This document shows positions 34,544 to 45,175 of a DNA stretch of 64,000 nucleotides, in pieces. The DNA comes from Saussurea involucrata (taxonomy: Eukaryota > Streptophyta > Magnoliopsida > Asterales > Asteraceae). The position numbers and the translations under genes were made by a program. Each line of letters begins with the position of its first letter. The stretch's first letter is position 1. The DNA lies in NCBI GenBank assembly GCA_033807775.1, contig CM066312.1, positions 25,579,696 through 25,643,695 of the forward strand. Reading direction: 5' to 3'. The notes under the pieces were generated by a model that was not told the DNA's origin, did not search any database, and saw nothing but the letters and a program-made list of their open reading frames with translations.

Positions 34544-36004
34544 TCAATTCTGTGAAGAAGATGAGAAGCACTTAGCTGGTACTAGAGCAGTTGAGAGGGG
34601 GTGACCTTCAGAATCATCCATGTCATTTATCTGGGCCATGAAGCACAAATTTGAAATGTCCTTCTCGCTTTCAGATGTGGGTTCATCTGCCAAATCACGG
34701 GTTTTAGCAGGCAAACCCTTTCCTTTTCTGACTAGTCTTGCGTTTCTTTCTTTTTCTCTCTTGTATTTTTCTTTGTATCTTTCAGCCCGGTCAGAATCAT
34801 ATTTGGATCTTCCTGGTTTTGAAGAAAATCGGCCGGAGGAAAAAGTTCCGGGTTTTTCAAAACGTTTACTTCTACACTCAGAAGAAAAATGACCCTTTTT
34901 ACCACAGTTAAAACATTCCTCATTAGATTTGTCTGAGGAGGTGTGTTTGGAGAGAGAAGAGGAGGGTTTTCGACTAAACTTAGATTTTTCAGAAGAAAAG
35001 TGAGATTTGGATTTAGAATACCCATCCATCCTGGCCATTCCATATGATAATTTGTCAACTGAAGTTTCCTCACATTCATCATCAGCATCACTAAGATATG
35101 CTTCTGAATGCTCATTGGGATCTTCTTGACTATCATGGTCAGAGTCAGATGGATACGTGATTCTTGGAGTACACATAGTTTTTTTGGAAGAGTCACTTAA
35201 GAGAGCTATAGAAGAGCCCTTTATATCTGTGATGACAGACTTCCTTTGCAGCTTAGTCTGCTCATAGTTGAAAAGAGTTCCATAAAGAGAAGTGAGAGGC
35301 ATGTGATCAAGATCCTTGGTTGTCTTTATGCAAGTGCAGATGTTTTCCCAAAAATCAGGAAGACAATCCATAAACTTGCACAGGACTTCCTCATTATCAT
35401 ACATGTGACCCAACAGTTTAAGATCATTGAGAAGACTGTTAAAGCGATTATAGTAGCCTGAAAGAGATTCTCCTTTCTCATAAGAGAAGAGTTCATATTT
35501 TATAACAAGAGCAATCTTCCTGCTCTTTTTCACTTCAGACGTACCTTCATAAAGAACACATAGAGTGGACCACATTTCCTTAGCAGTAGAAAAATTTACA
35601 AGAGAATGATAAACCTCATCAGGCAAAGAGAGGGCAATGATGGCTCTGACTTTAGTGTCAAGAGCTACAAGACGCTTATCTTTATCATTGTACTTACTAG
35701 GGTCCTTTACAATGTATCTCCCAGTAGCAGGTGTTCGTTCTTCCTCATCAGAAGAAGACTCATCACCATCCTAATGTTTATTTTTGGCATTAAAACGATC
35801 CCAAACTCTAGGAACAAGAGGTCCTTCATGAAGTATAGTAGGATATCTGCTGTCGACTCCTTCTAGGAAGAGCATCATACGACTTTTCCACAGAGAGAAG
35901 TTATTGGGGTTAAACTTTGGTGGTTTGGCTATGGAGCCATTGTCGTATGATCCAGCAATAGAGTTTTGAGAAGAAACATTGTTTAAAGAAGAAGATGAAG
36001 CCAT
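34544..36004 (-). pseudogene. Element D gag, one in-frame stop
   Basis: A single frame from ATG 36,004 to 34,544 (about 486 codons) with one TAG at 35,771-35,773. The N-terminus has AKPPKFNPNNFSLWKSRM, the Copia gag domain continues with AKEMWSTLCVLYEGT, and one CCHC knuckle (CFNCGKKGHFSSEC) is at about 34,870-34,915. The middle is Ser/Asp-rich. The stop splits the protein before the main capsid-like domain, so the copy may make no functional Gag unless the stop is read through. It is the only coding region of the element. Confidence 0.88.
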
Positions 36005-36036
36005 TGCAGATCAAGTTTATTAGATTAAACTGACCT

Positions 36037-36048
36037 GCTCTGATACCA
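36037..36048 (-). other. Element D primer-binding site (initiator Met tRNA)
   Basis: TGGTATCAGAGC on the minus strand, two bases from the 5' LTR. Confidence 0.92.
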
Positions 36049-36050
36049 CT

Positions 36051-37257
36051 TGTTGGTCCCAGCTATGGATTAGCAATGGTAAACAAGTATTGTAGAAGGG
36101 GGGGTTGAATACAATACACAAAAATTTCACTTAATTTAATTCTTTTATTGAAAAACTTCAAATAAGAATTACACACAGAAACTATTGATTGTTGCGGAAC
36201 AGAACAGATAAAATCTACTCAAACAATCTAACACACAGTCACACAGAGAATGAAGAACAATTGTAACACACTAAGAAAACAAATGAACTTCTTGAGAGAG
36301 AAAGGCCAGCACTTGAAAGCTTGAGAGTCTGTAAAACTGGTTGTTTGCAAGGTTGAAGATGATCTCCTTATATAGTGCCTCATGCATTAAATGCATGGAC
36401 ACTTGTCAAGCAGGGCTTGGATGGCAGGATGGAAGCAGCTCTTCTGAAAAGTACTGGGATGTACTTTTGTCTTTGTATGTTTTGTCTTGAAGCGTTGACC
36501 TCTTGTTGAATCTGAACTTTCTTGAAAGAGATAACAAATCCAAAGACCTCTTTTTCTGATCCTTAGATTATATCTCTGTCATTGCAAGATATCTCAAATA
36601 TTTTGCAGAGAGAGCAGAATATACCTGTTGTAAACTGTTGGCCTAGGATGTCTTCAAGGATATCCTGCCGATCATGACTTCAACATATCCTGCCGATCAT
36701 ATCTTCAATATCTTCAAGAGATTCTTCAGATCAAGTCTTTAACATCTTCAAGAGATCCTGGAGATCAAGACTAGGAGATCCTGGAGATCAAGTCTTGGAG
36801 ATCCTGGAGATCAAGTCTTTAACATCTTCAACATATCCTGCCGATCATGTCTTCAACATCTTTAAGAGATCCTGCATATCATGTCTTCAACATCTTCAAG
36901 AGATCCTACCGATCAAGTCTTCAATATTTTCCTTGCTCTTCAAGTGTACTGGCCTGAAACCTTAGGACCTTGTACTGGCCTGAAACCTTAGGACCTTGTA
37001 CTGGCCTAAAACCTTAGGACCTTGTACTGGCCTAAAACCTTAGGACGTCCCAAGTAGCAGCTTAATCTTTGGTTGAGAAATATATCTTCAATCCGCCTTG
37101 AAGATATACTTCTACTTTGTTTCTTCGGTTGATCTTCGACTTCACCGAACATTTTTATACAATTAAACTGCTTGTAAAGAACCTAGAAATTATTCTAAGT
37201 ATGAACTGTGTAAAATTGAGAGACTGAGGTCATCTTCAAATCTTAAGTGACCCAACA
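36051..37257 (-). repeat. Element D 5' LTR
   Basis: 1,207 bp. It matches 31,162-32,391 except for a few substitutions and repeat-unit gains and losses at about 36,660-36,830. TATA box at about 36,366-36,374. Confidence 0.95.
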
Positions 37258-37262
37258 GTTTC
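37258..37262. repeat. Target-site duplication GTTTC, right copy (element D)
   Basis: Matches 31,157-31,161; the TIR-F left arm resumes here. Confidence 0.93.
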
Positions 37263-37636
37263 CATAAAAAAATTCAAAATTTCTAGTTTTTTGAGTTTGC
37301 TCTCGTTCATCTAAGTTCGTGTTTGCAAGAAGATGGATGTTCGTATGCAAGAAGATGGATCGTTTGTTGAAACACAACTCAATGGAAATGACGAATCGGC
37401 AACGCAAAACGGAAGTACCAGCACCGTCAAAATAGCCGAACCGAACGTAAACGACTTGATCGATCAATATGTTTTTTAGAGTTGTTGTTTTGGTGATGTA
37501 GATTTATATTAAAAAAATGTATTCTTCATCAATAGAATTAGTGTGTTGACATTGTTGTTGGTTCATGCATGTTCGAAATACACAAACGTTCACGTTCTAG
37601 TTTAGCCATATTTGTTGTTCACGAATGTTCATAACA
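37263..37636 (+). repeat. TIR-F left arm, inner part
   Basis: Inverted match first to 46,462-46,735 (for example GTGTTTGCAAGAAGATGGATG) and then to 38,177-38,303 (ATTCTTCATC through GTGTGTTG to TGTTCACGAATGTTCATAAC). The switch point corresponds to the insertion site of element E. Confidence 0.8.
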
Positions 37637-38176
37637 TATGCATGACGACGATCATCACAAGAACACGTCTAACATTTTTTAATGGAGTAGTTTAATATGA
37701 GTTTGTATGCTATGATTGTTTGTCCCACTAATTATTATGGATTATTTTTTTTAATGAAATATTTTAATACAACCTATCTACAAGTACCAAATCAAACATC
37801 TACAAGTAACCAAATTATGCAAATTGGACGGACATTTCATATTTTGTTAATGTTTTGTTCATGTGGGTTCTTTAATATGAAGGTAGGACCTTGATCTTCA
37901 TGCATGTTCATGAACCTTTGTGTATGAACGCATTTGTTCATTCATGGCATTAAAAATGCTTTGGTTCAATGACGAAACGAACAACCATGAACCTTGACTT
38001 TCCGGTTTGGTTAAATGAAGATAGAACCTTAAAGTATGACACAGATACACAAACACCCTTACCATATGAAAAAACAAAGCAGCATGCAAACACTTACTAA
38101 TCCAAAGTTATAGATTCAATAATAGCCTAAACACGACAACCTATTATTTTGCCGAACTAGAACGTGAACGTTTGTG
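37637..38176. other. TIR-F loop, no coding sequence
   Basis: About 540 bp, AT-rich and rich in GTTCAT/ATGAAC words. At 38,155-38,240 a unit of about 60 bp (CTAGAACGTGAACGTTTGTG) is tandemly duplicated across the loop-arm boundary. No transposase fragment is visible. Confidence 0.6.
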
Positions 38177-38303
38177 TGTTATGAACATTCGTGAACAACA
38201 AATATGGATAAACTAGAACGTGAACGTTTGTGTGTTTTGAACATGCATGAACCAACACACAATACCAACACACTAACTCCATAGATGAAGAATACGTTTT
38301 TTT
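38177..38303 (-). repeat. TIR-F right arm, inner part
   Basis: Reverse complement of about 37,505-37,636. It ends in a T run at 38,297-38,303, where element E is inserted. Confidence 0.78.
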
Positions 38304-38620
38304 TGTTAGGACCATAAATGTCCTATAAAATAGAAAGTGATATAAAGGTTTTATATTTTTTTATTAATGCTTTTGTAAAAGCATTTATTAATGTTATTGT
38401 GTTTATTAGAGTAATGGGCTTGGGCTTTAAGCATTAAGACCTAGCTATTTAATGCTACTTTATGTGAGGAAATTAGGTTGGCCGTGTGAGATTAATCAGA
38501 TTGCGCTTCATAGGTTTAGAGAGAGAGCTTTTCATTCTAATATTGTAACCTCTCCATATTTATTCAATATACGATTATCAATTGATATATCATTGTTACT
38601 TAATTAAACAGGGATCTACA
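38304..38620 (+). repeat. Element E 5' LTR
   Basis: 317 bp, TGTTAGGACC ... GGGATCTACA, matching 46,146-46,461. The short length is unlike the SIRE LTRs nearby. Confidence 0.92.
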
Positions 38621-38622
38621 AG

Positions 38623-38634
38623 TGGTATCAGAGC
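38623..38634 (+). other. Element E primer-binding site (initiator Met tRNA)
   Basis: TGGTATCAGAGC on the plus strand, two bases after the LTR. This fixes E's orientation as opposite to its coding contents. Confidence 0.92.
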
Positions 38635-38686
38635 TTTGTTGGTGTGGCTCAGGCTTAGCTGGAGTCTCGGTGATAGGTTATGTCGT

Positions 38687-41266
38687 TCAGGTTGACAGCT
38701 CGGTCAGTCTTAGTCTTAGTCTTTTCTCCCCCTCATGTTGATCAGGATCCTCCTGGTCATCATGCTTCCTTTTCAAGCCTTGTGCTTGACCCTTACATGT
38801 GTTCTCGAGACTGGCAACCCTATCAGATAACGTGGCTAGGGTGCGTTGAACGTCGGTTAGGGTAGTGGTAAGGTTGTCAAGTTTAGTGTGTATTTGGGCT
38901 TGGGAGTCGCTTTGAGTGGTTAGGGTTTGTGTTTGTGAGCGTAGAAGACTCACTAGGTCAGCTTCGTAGGATGTATCGGTTGTGTTTTGAGACATGAGCT
39001 TGTCGAGGAGTGCGGCTTTTAGGGCGTCGCTGCTCATGTTTTGCGGGTTTGGGGTAGGGTGGGGAGGTGGAATAGGTGTTTGAGCAGGTGTCTCGGTGAC
39101 CACTTCTTTACCTTTTATGGACCTTTTAATGAAGTCCAGATCCTACGATAGCTTCTTCAAAATCTCAGTTTGGACAGCCTTTAAGGCGCCGTCCAGGGTT
39201 TCCTTGGAGACAAACTCCGGGAAGCTAACACCTGGCGCACGTAGACTGTTAGTTGTAGTAACTATGGTGGATTGCACCGCAGTATGGCTTGCACTCACGG
39301 TTGGCATGATGATAGCCGTGGCAGGACTTCCACCATGTCCTCGTAAGCCGCCAAGAGGTAGACTTACTCTGGGTGTTTCGGTCAAGTCACAAAGAATCTC
39401 GACGTTAGCCGCGCTGGTTTCCAGTGTTCTAGCCAAAGAAAAAATATCGTCAAGTGGCTCTAGACTCAACTGTGCATCCAAAGAAGGCGAGAACCAGGGT
39501 AGGGGTTCTCTTGTTTCAACACCAGAACTCTCTGAGTGAGAGACCGGTGGCAGTTGTACTACGTCCCCTTGTGCAAATGAAACAGTAGCCTGTTGAGAGG
39601 ATACTGAGTGGCTGAGGGGGGGGGGGGGTGCGAGTGCGTCGCTAGGCCCACCACGTCTTTTTCAATACCATGTCCTAACGAATGAGACGGGGTAGTGGAT
39701 GTGGCTGCCTGGCTAATTTGAGGTTGGGTGGAGGCAACCTGAGTAGATTGCCTCTTCTCTCTATATCTCTCGTTATTCTGTTTACTTCGCCTTTCCCGCA
39801 CTCGCTCACTTTGATTTTCATTTTCAACTAATTCTCCCTCCGCTTTTCTTATCTCTCCAATCGAGGCTTGGGTTCGAGGGATAGGCTCAAGACGAAACCG
39901 GTCGTCGTTGTTATCATCAGAGTCAGTTGATTCTTCTCCTGAGCCTAAGGACCCTGATTCGGAACCGGACTCCAAACCTGATTCAGAACCAGATTTGGAA
40001 CCCGACTCTGAGCTAGAGTCTGATTCAGAGGCAGATCCGGATTTTGAGCCGGATTTGGAGCTGGAAGAAGAAGCTGCCTCTTCTTGAGCCGAGTCACGCA
40101 TAATGTCCATAACTTCCACTTCATGTAAGGATGGATCGGCATCTTGGGGTTGTGTGGATGCATGGGGTGGGGTGGCTGGGTGTCGGGACGAGCTAGCTCC
40201 GCGAGACAATCGTTCAGCATCGCCCACGTCTTCTCCCCTCACAGTATTTTCCCTCATCACACCCTGTCCGGGAGCCCCTGCTCGTCGGACCCTTCCTCCT
40301 CTAGTACGCGGACCCTCGCGCCTCTCGGGTCGTGCTCCTTGGGCAGGTCCTGTCGGATCTGGCTGGACCATCGGAGCGACTAGATTGTTCTCTCTCCTAT
40401 ATGCTACCACACTCGGCGCAGAAGGATTTGCGAGAGTTAGCAAGTCTGCAGGTATGAGCATTGGGACTACTCCTTGAATGGGTTGCTTGTTTTGAATTCT
40501 AGTCATACGAGTAGAAGTTAGTACCTCATGTGCAGAACGCCTTGGAATTGTAAGGTAGACCTCGAGAAAATAGGCAACAAGAAGGATGAGAAGTCGTGGG
40601 AACGGGAGGCACGGTATGCGTTTGTTGCCCTCCCTCAGTTGTACCTTCTGGATCAGCTCGTTCCAGAGAATGGATGCAAAGTCGGTGTGCCGGTTGTAAG
40701 CCACACCGTGTATGAGTCGCAGTAGATTGATGCTTGTCTGGTTGATTCCCTTGGTGATCGCTGATAAGCATCGGTTCAGGACGGTAAAAAGGGTTTACCA
40801 GATCGGCCCGTCAGGTGAGATCTGGTGAAGTGTGATGGATGGTTGACCTCCTTTGCGTACCCCAGAGCATGCATTTCCTAGCATAGGAGTACGTCTGAAA
40901 CTGGGTTGTCGAATCTGATTCTACCAAGGACGGAAGTAGCGTCCGGTAGCTGGAGGACCTGACGGAGTAGGTCTCTGGTGATGACTACCGGTGTGTTGTC
41001 AATCTGGCCTTCAAGATCGATTTCAGGCCCATGTGCAACTGAGGTGAGAGACCTCCAGAGTTGCTTCACGTACACCCTTGGGACTTCGGCAGTTGCCGCA
41101 ATGCGTAATGGATGGAGTGGCCTTTCAAGATCTCGATTATCACTGGGCAGTGACAAATTATTGTTGCCGTGTCCATGTGATAGTTGTTTGGTAGAATCGG
41201 TGGATTCGGTCCACCCGGAAGGAGTGCGGCTTTGGCATTCTGATCGGGATTGTTTTGTTGAGCCAT
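38687..41266 (-). pseudogene. Third ORF (aORF) of SIRE-J, frameshifted
   Basis: It starts at ATG 41,266 (MAQQNNPDQNAKAALLPGG), eight bases after a good splice acceptor. Collinear pieces are 41,266-41,066, 41,306-40,878 (overlapping, shifted frame), 40,704-39,559, 39,481-39,143 and 39,103-38,687. The second piece has VYVKQLWRSLTSVAHGPEIDL; the third begins with the YNRHTDFASILWNELI block and a hydrophobic LLILLVAYFLEVYL helix shared with the SIRE-A and B copies, followed by long Arg/Ser/Asp/Glu-rich repeats (SGSKSGSESG type). The C-terminus is a coiled coil followed by LKRKHDDQEDPDQHEGEKR, an NLS-like end, with a natural stop at 38,687. A G run of 13 at about 39,617 lies within it. Function unknown. 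Confidence 0.7.
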
Positions 41267-41274
41267 CGAAGTTC

Positions 41275-42058
41275 CTGGAAATCATGCATGTGAGATAATT
41301 TGGCAATACAAAACCATGTTGGAAACGTTCTGGAGTTTAGGTTCCCGGGTTTGAATGGGACCGGGAAGCTAAAGTGATCCAGAACATACACTTACCCGGA
41401 CTCATTTGAACCCAGGGTTAAACATAAAGTATACTGGGAAAGCAAAAACAATGAATAAGGAGAGTCCCGGGACATGCCAAACCCGGATCCGAAACCGGGG
41501 CCGGGAATGGTCGTACCCGGGAAATGGAAATCGGGAGTATATAGGAGCCGGGACGGGGCCGGAACCGGGGTCAATCCGAGACTGATAACATATACCGGGA
41601 CTTAACCCGTACCAGAACCAACCCGGAACCGGTACCATACCGGGAGTTTCTCCGTACCGGTTAACGTACCGGGGTCAGCCCGGAACCCTTAGTCGGGGAA
41701 CCATTCGAGTCGGGAAACAAAGTCACCCTGGGAGACGACCCGGGATAGGGCGAATCCCGGGAGTCTTCGACCTCGGGTGCCGCAACCCCGGTGTCTAATG
41801 TGGGAGACGCCTTTCGGCATTCGAACTTTTACAAACTCAAATCGGGGTCAAACTAAATGAAAACGAAGGTCGGGAAACACCTCAAGGGGGGGTCGTCGCC
41901 CCTCTAATCGAGATTAGATGTGCATGATTTGGCGAAAAACGCACGATCAGAGGGTTTGATAACCCTAGTCGGTCGCGATGATTCGTATTCGGTCGAATCG
42001 AGTTGAAAATTCCTCCAATCGAACGATTTAGAAGGATCGATTAAGATAGAAAACATAC
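41275..42058 (-). other. Candidate 5'-UTR intron of the SIRE-J third ORF, CCGG-rich
   Basis: The minus strand has AATCACAG followed by GTATGTTTTC at 42,059/42,058, a consensus donor, and TGATTTCCAG followed by GAACTTCG at 41,275/41,274, a consensus acceptor eight bases before the ATG. The 784-bp interval has no conserved coding and is unusually rich in CCGGG/CCCGG words (about 41,340-41,770), on both strands. Introns in 5' UTRs often raise expression in plants. Splicing is inferred. Confidence 0.5.
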
Positions 42059-42183
42059 CTGTGATTTGGAGATGAAATCGGAGTCTGATCGGAGTAGAAA
42101 TCGATTGCGTGAGAGGAAGTTGCTCCAGGAGAGGTTTTGAGCGCGAAGATTTGAAAGTTGTGAGAATAAACAAAGGAAAACCG

Positions 42184-42192
42184 ATTTATATA
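42184..42192 (-). promoter_or_regulatory. TATA box upstream of the SIRE-J third ORF
   Basis: The minus strand reads CGGTATATAAATCGG. About 125 bp of C/T-rich leader leads to the donor at 42,059. Third independent case of a TATA box before this ORF in the window. Confidence 0.6.
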
Positions 42193-42289
42193 CCGACCCG
42201 GACCCGGGAGTGTGTCCCGGTACCGGGTTGTTTCCCTCTCCCGTTCCCGACTTCTCTCAACTGTGAGTTATTTACAAATTTTACCCCTA

Positions 42290-42570
42290 AATTTAAATTA
42301 AAACTGATTTCACCCCCTTAACTTTTGAAAAACAACTTTTCTCCCCCTTAAGTTTCCAAAATGACAAATTCTCCCCCTCAACTTTTCAAAATGACAATTA
42401 TCCCCTCAACTTTTCAAAATGACAATTCTCCCCTTCAACTTCTCAAAGTGACAATTCTATCCCTCAACTTATCAAAATGACAATTCTCCCCCTCAACTTT
42501 TCAAAATGAAAAATCTCCCCCTCAACTTTTCAAAGTGACAATTCTCCCCCTCAACTTTTAAAAATTCACA
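42290..42570 (-). repeat. Tandem array of PPT-like units in SIRE-J
   Basis: About nine degenerate units of 28-30 bp. On the minus strand each has GTTGAGGGGGAGA, the core of a Copia polypurine tract. It lies between the end of pol and the third-ORF promoter, the same place as the shorter PPT-like motifs of SIRE-A and B. Confidence 0.85.
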
Positions 42571-42904
42571 ATTTGACCCTAAGTGTTCAAGAAGGATTGG
42601 GAAGACTTACCTTGGTGTCTTGGACTTTGGTGAGAACCCTTCAGAAAAGGTGTTAGTGGTGCGGGAAGTGTAAACGGAAAGCAAAGACTAACATTAAATA
42701 AAACTAAAGAACCATGCAGAAAAACTAAATAAAAGCGAAGTCTATTAAGAAAATACAGACGAGTATACATCGATGTTCTCGAGACACCTAGACTGCACTG
42801 AGAGACAAGTGTATCTTGTGCATATCCTAGTAAAGTTAGGATATGCGTGAGAGATAGTTAACTCTAAGTGGAGGGAAGGTGTTTCGAGTGCGAGGGTGTA
42901 TTAA
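42571..42904. other. SIRE-J spacer after pol
   Basis: No gene or clear signal seen; one short near-repeat (AGTTAGGATATGCGTGAGAG area, 42,832-42,855). Confidence 0.4.
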
Positions 42905-45175
42905 ACTTTTAGATTTAGCATACCCAGCTTGGACACAAGTTCATTAAATCATTTTTCGTCCAAAGCTTTGGTAAAAAGGTCTGCTAACTGATTTTCTGTA
43001 CTTACAAAATAGAGTTCGATCGTACCTCTTTCCACATGATCTTTAATGAAGTGATACCGTACGTCTATGTGTTTGGTCTTCGTGTGCTGGACCGGATTGC
43101 TGGTTATAGCAATGGCGCTCTTCGAGTCACAATAGATCGGAATCATCGAGTACTGGAACCCGTAGTCCTTCAGTTGTGTGCGCATCCATATCACTTGGGA
43201 ACAACAACTTGCTGCGGCCATGTACTCCGCTTCCGCAGTGGATGTGGAGACACACGTTTGCTTCTTGGAGGCCCAACTAACCAACTTGTCACCAATGAAT
43301 TGAACGTGACCCGTGGTACTCTTCTGGTCGAGCATACTCCCCGCATGATCAGCAGCCGAGAATGCCGTGAGTTCGAAACCGTACCAAAGACCAAGATCAG
43401 CAGTACCTTTCAAATAACATAAAATATGTTTAACCACAGAAAGGTGTGACTCCTTTGGTTTAGACTGAAACCGAGCACACAGAAAGGTAGAAAACATGAT
43501 GTTCGGTCTACTTGTCGTTAAATACATCAGGAACCAATCATTCCTCTATATGTACTAGTGTCCACGTTCTTTCCGTTAGGAACGGCGTGTAACTTTGTAC
43601 CCGGTGACATGGGAGTCTTCATGGGTGTACAATTTTCCATCTGGAATTTCCGAAGAATTTCCATGATGTACTTAGATTGATTGATGAATATCCCGGTCGA
43701 CAGTTGTTTAACTTGTAGACCGAGAAAGAAATTCATCTGACCCATCATACTCATTTTAAAATGGGCTTTCATGAGGACTGAAAAGTTATGACAATATTTG
43801 TAGAACCGAATATAATGTCATCGACATAGATTTGATATAAAATAATGTCCTTACATTCTCTCTTGATAAAGAGAGTAGTGTCATATTTACCTTTCGAGAA
43901 CCCTGTGTTTATGAGAAACGTGGACAGGGCATCATACCAAGCTCTTGGTGCTTGCTTCAGACCGTAAAGCGCCTTGTCGAGTAAGTACACATGATTCGGA
44001 TGCGAGGTACTTACGAAGCCGTCAGGTTGGGAGACGTACACCTCTTCTCTGAGTTTGCCGTTGAGAAACTCCATCTTCACGTCCATCTGGAAAACGGTGA
44101 AGTTCTTGTGAGCGGCATATGCAAGGAACATGCGTATGGCTTCTATAGGTGCGATTGGGGCAAACGTCTCTTCATAGTCGATCCCTTCTTGTTGTCTGTA
44201 CCCTTTCGCTACCAATCTGGCCTTATTCCGAACGACGATCCCATTCTCGTCCTTCTTGTTCTAGAATATCCATTTGGTGTCGATGACCGTCTTGTTCTTA
44301 GGACGCAGGACCAGACGCCATACCTTGAGACTTTCGAACACGTTCAGTTCCTCCTGCATGACAATCACCCAGTCCGGGTCGTTCAGGGCTTCTCGGACTG
44401 ACAATGGTTCAACATTACTCAGGAAGATGGAGAAGAGACACCCATTTCCCATAGCTGCCCGTTTTTTAGTGTTACTTAGGACTGCCGGGGTGGTGTCTTC
44501 AGATTCCACAATGGCTCTTGTCTGGACGAGAGCTGAGGGGTCACCAATGATCTACTCGGTTGGATGTGCTTGAGTCCACTTCCTGGTGTGTGGTAGTGGG
44601 TCTGTGGACGGTTGAGAGTTGTCTGGATCAACGTACGAGCCTGGAGGAAGGTCTTGTACTGCCTCTAGAGATGGAGTCGGATGGAGAGATGTGACGGCCG
44701 GTGATTGGTCAGGCACAGAGGTTGACGAAGAAGCGTCGGCCATGTCGTTGGGGGATACACTTTTACTTGACTCTAGGGAGGTTGTAGGTGATGGAACCAC
44801 TAGGGAGTCGGTCGATGAACCCGTATTCGTGCTGGAAGACGGTGTCGACTCTATCGCTGGTGTTGAGGCTGAGTCCTCCGACGATGTCGTGTTGGGGTAT
44901 GTTGGAAGACCAGTGATCTGTGAAGATACAACAATAGCTCCATCTATATTCAATGAATCATCGTTAGAATTAGAGGGAAAATAAAAATCATTGTCAAAAT
45001 GTTCGAAAAGTAGATCTAAATCAGAAATATGTGTCTTCGACATGTTGGACGAAGAAGGATCTACTAATGCTTGTGTGTTTCCCGATCGAGACTGATCGGA
45101 AGCCAGCACGCCAGTTAGCGCGGGTTCTGAACTGATGTGTTCACAAAAGATGTTTGTTTCATAAATGCACGGAGA
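42905..45175 (-). pseudogene. SIRE-J pol fragment: linker, RT and RNase H, frameshifted
   Basis: Pieces run 45,109-44,552 (Ser/Thr-rich linker with HISDLDLLFEHF), 44,509-44,261 (NGCLFSIFLSNVEPL, WRLVLRP), 44,215-43,769 (RT start with MVAKGYRQQEGIDYEETF and VYLLDKALYGLKQAPRAWY, YVDDIIFGST), 43,772-43,527 (RT end) and 43,527-42,949 (RNase H with ADLFTKALDE), ending near 42,905 after a stop. Two frame changes and at least two stops are present. MDVKSAFLNG is altered to MDVKMEFLNG. Similarity fades at about 45,175, so gag, protease and integrase are missing. It reads antisense to element E. Confidence 0.88.

Larger units (their letters stand above)
31162..37257 (-). mobile_element. Element D: non-autonomous, gag-only LTR retrotransposon (TR-GAG-like)
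   Basis: A complete 6.1-kb element on the minus strand. LTRs are at 31,162-32,391 and 36,051-37,257, TSD GTTTC, initiator-Met PBS at 36,037-36,048 and a PPT after 32,391. The interior encodes only a Copia gag (36,004-34,544) and then about 2.15 kb of non-coding, repeat-rich sequence with no protease, integrase, RT or RNase H. The gag resembles that of the SIRE elements and the interior has repeated PPT-like motifs, so an autonomous SIRE-type relative probably supplies enzymes. Outside the tandem repeats the LTRs differ by very few bases, so the insertion is recent. Confidence 0.93.

Noticed and set aside
39096..39539. A 147-codon plus-strand open frame in element E, possibly E's own gene
   Set aside because: It is antisense to the coiled-coil part of the SIRE-J third ORF and shows no gag or pol motif.
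42290..42570. CRISPR-like regularly spaced repeats
   Set aside because: Units are contiguous and degenerate with no unique spacers, and the sequence lies in a plant retroelement. They are tandem PPT-like repeats.
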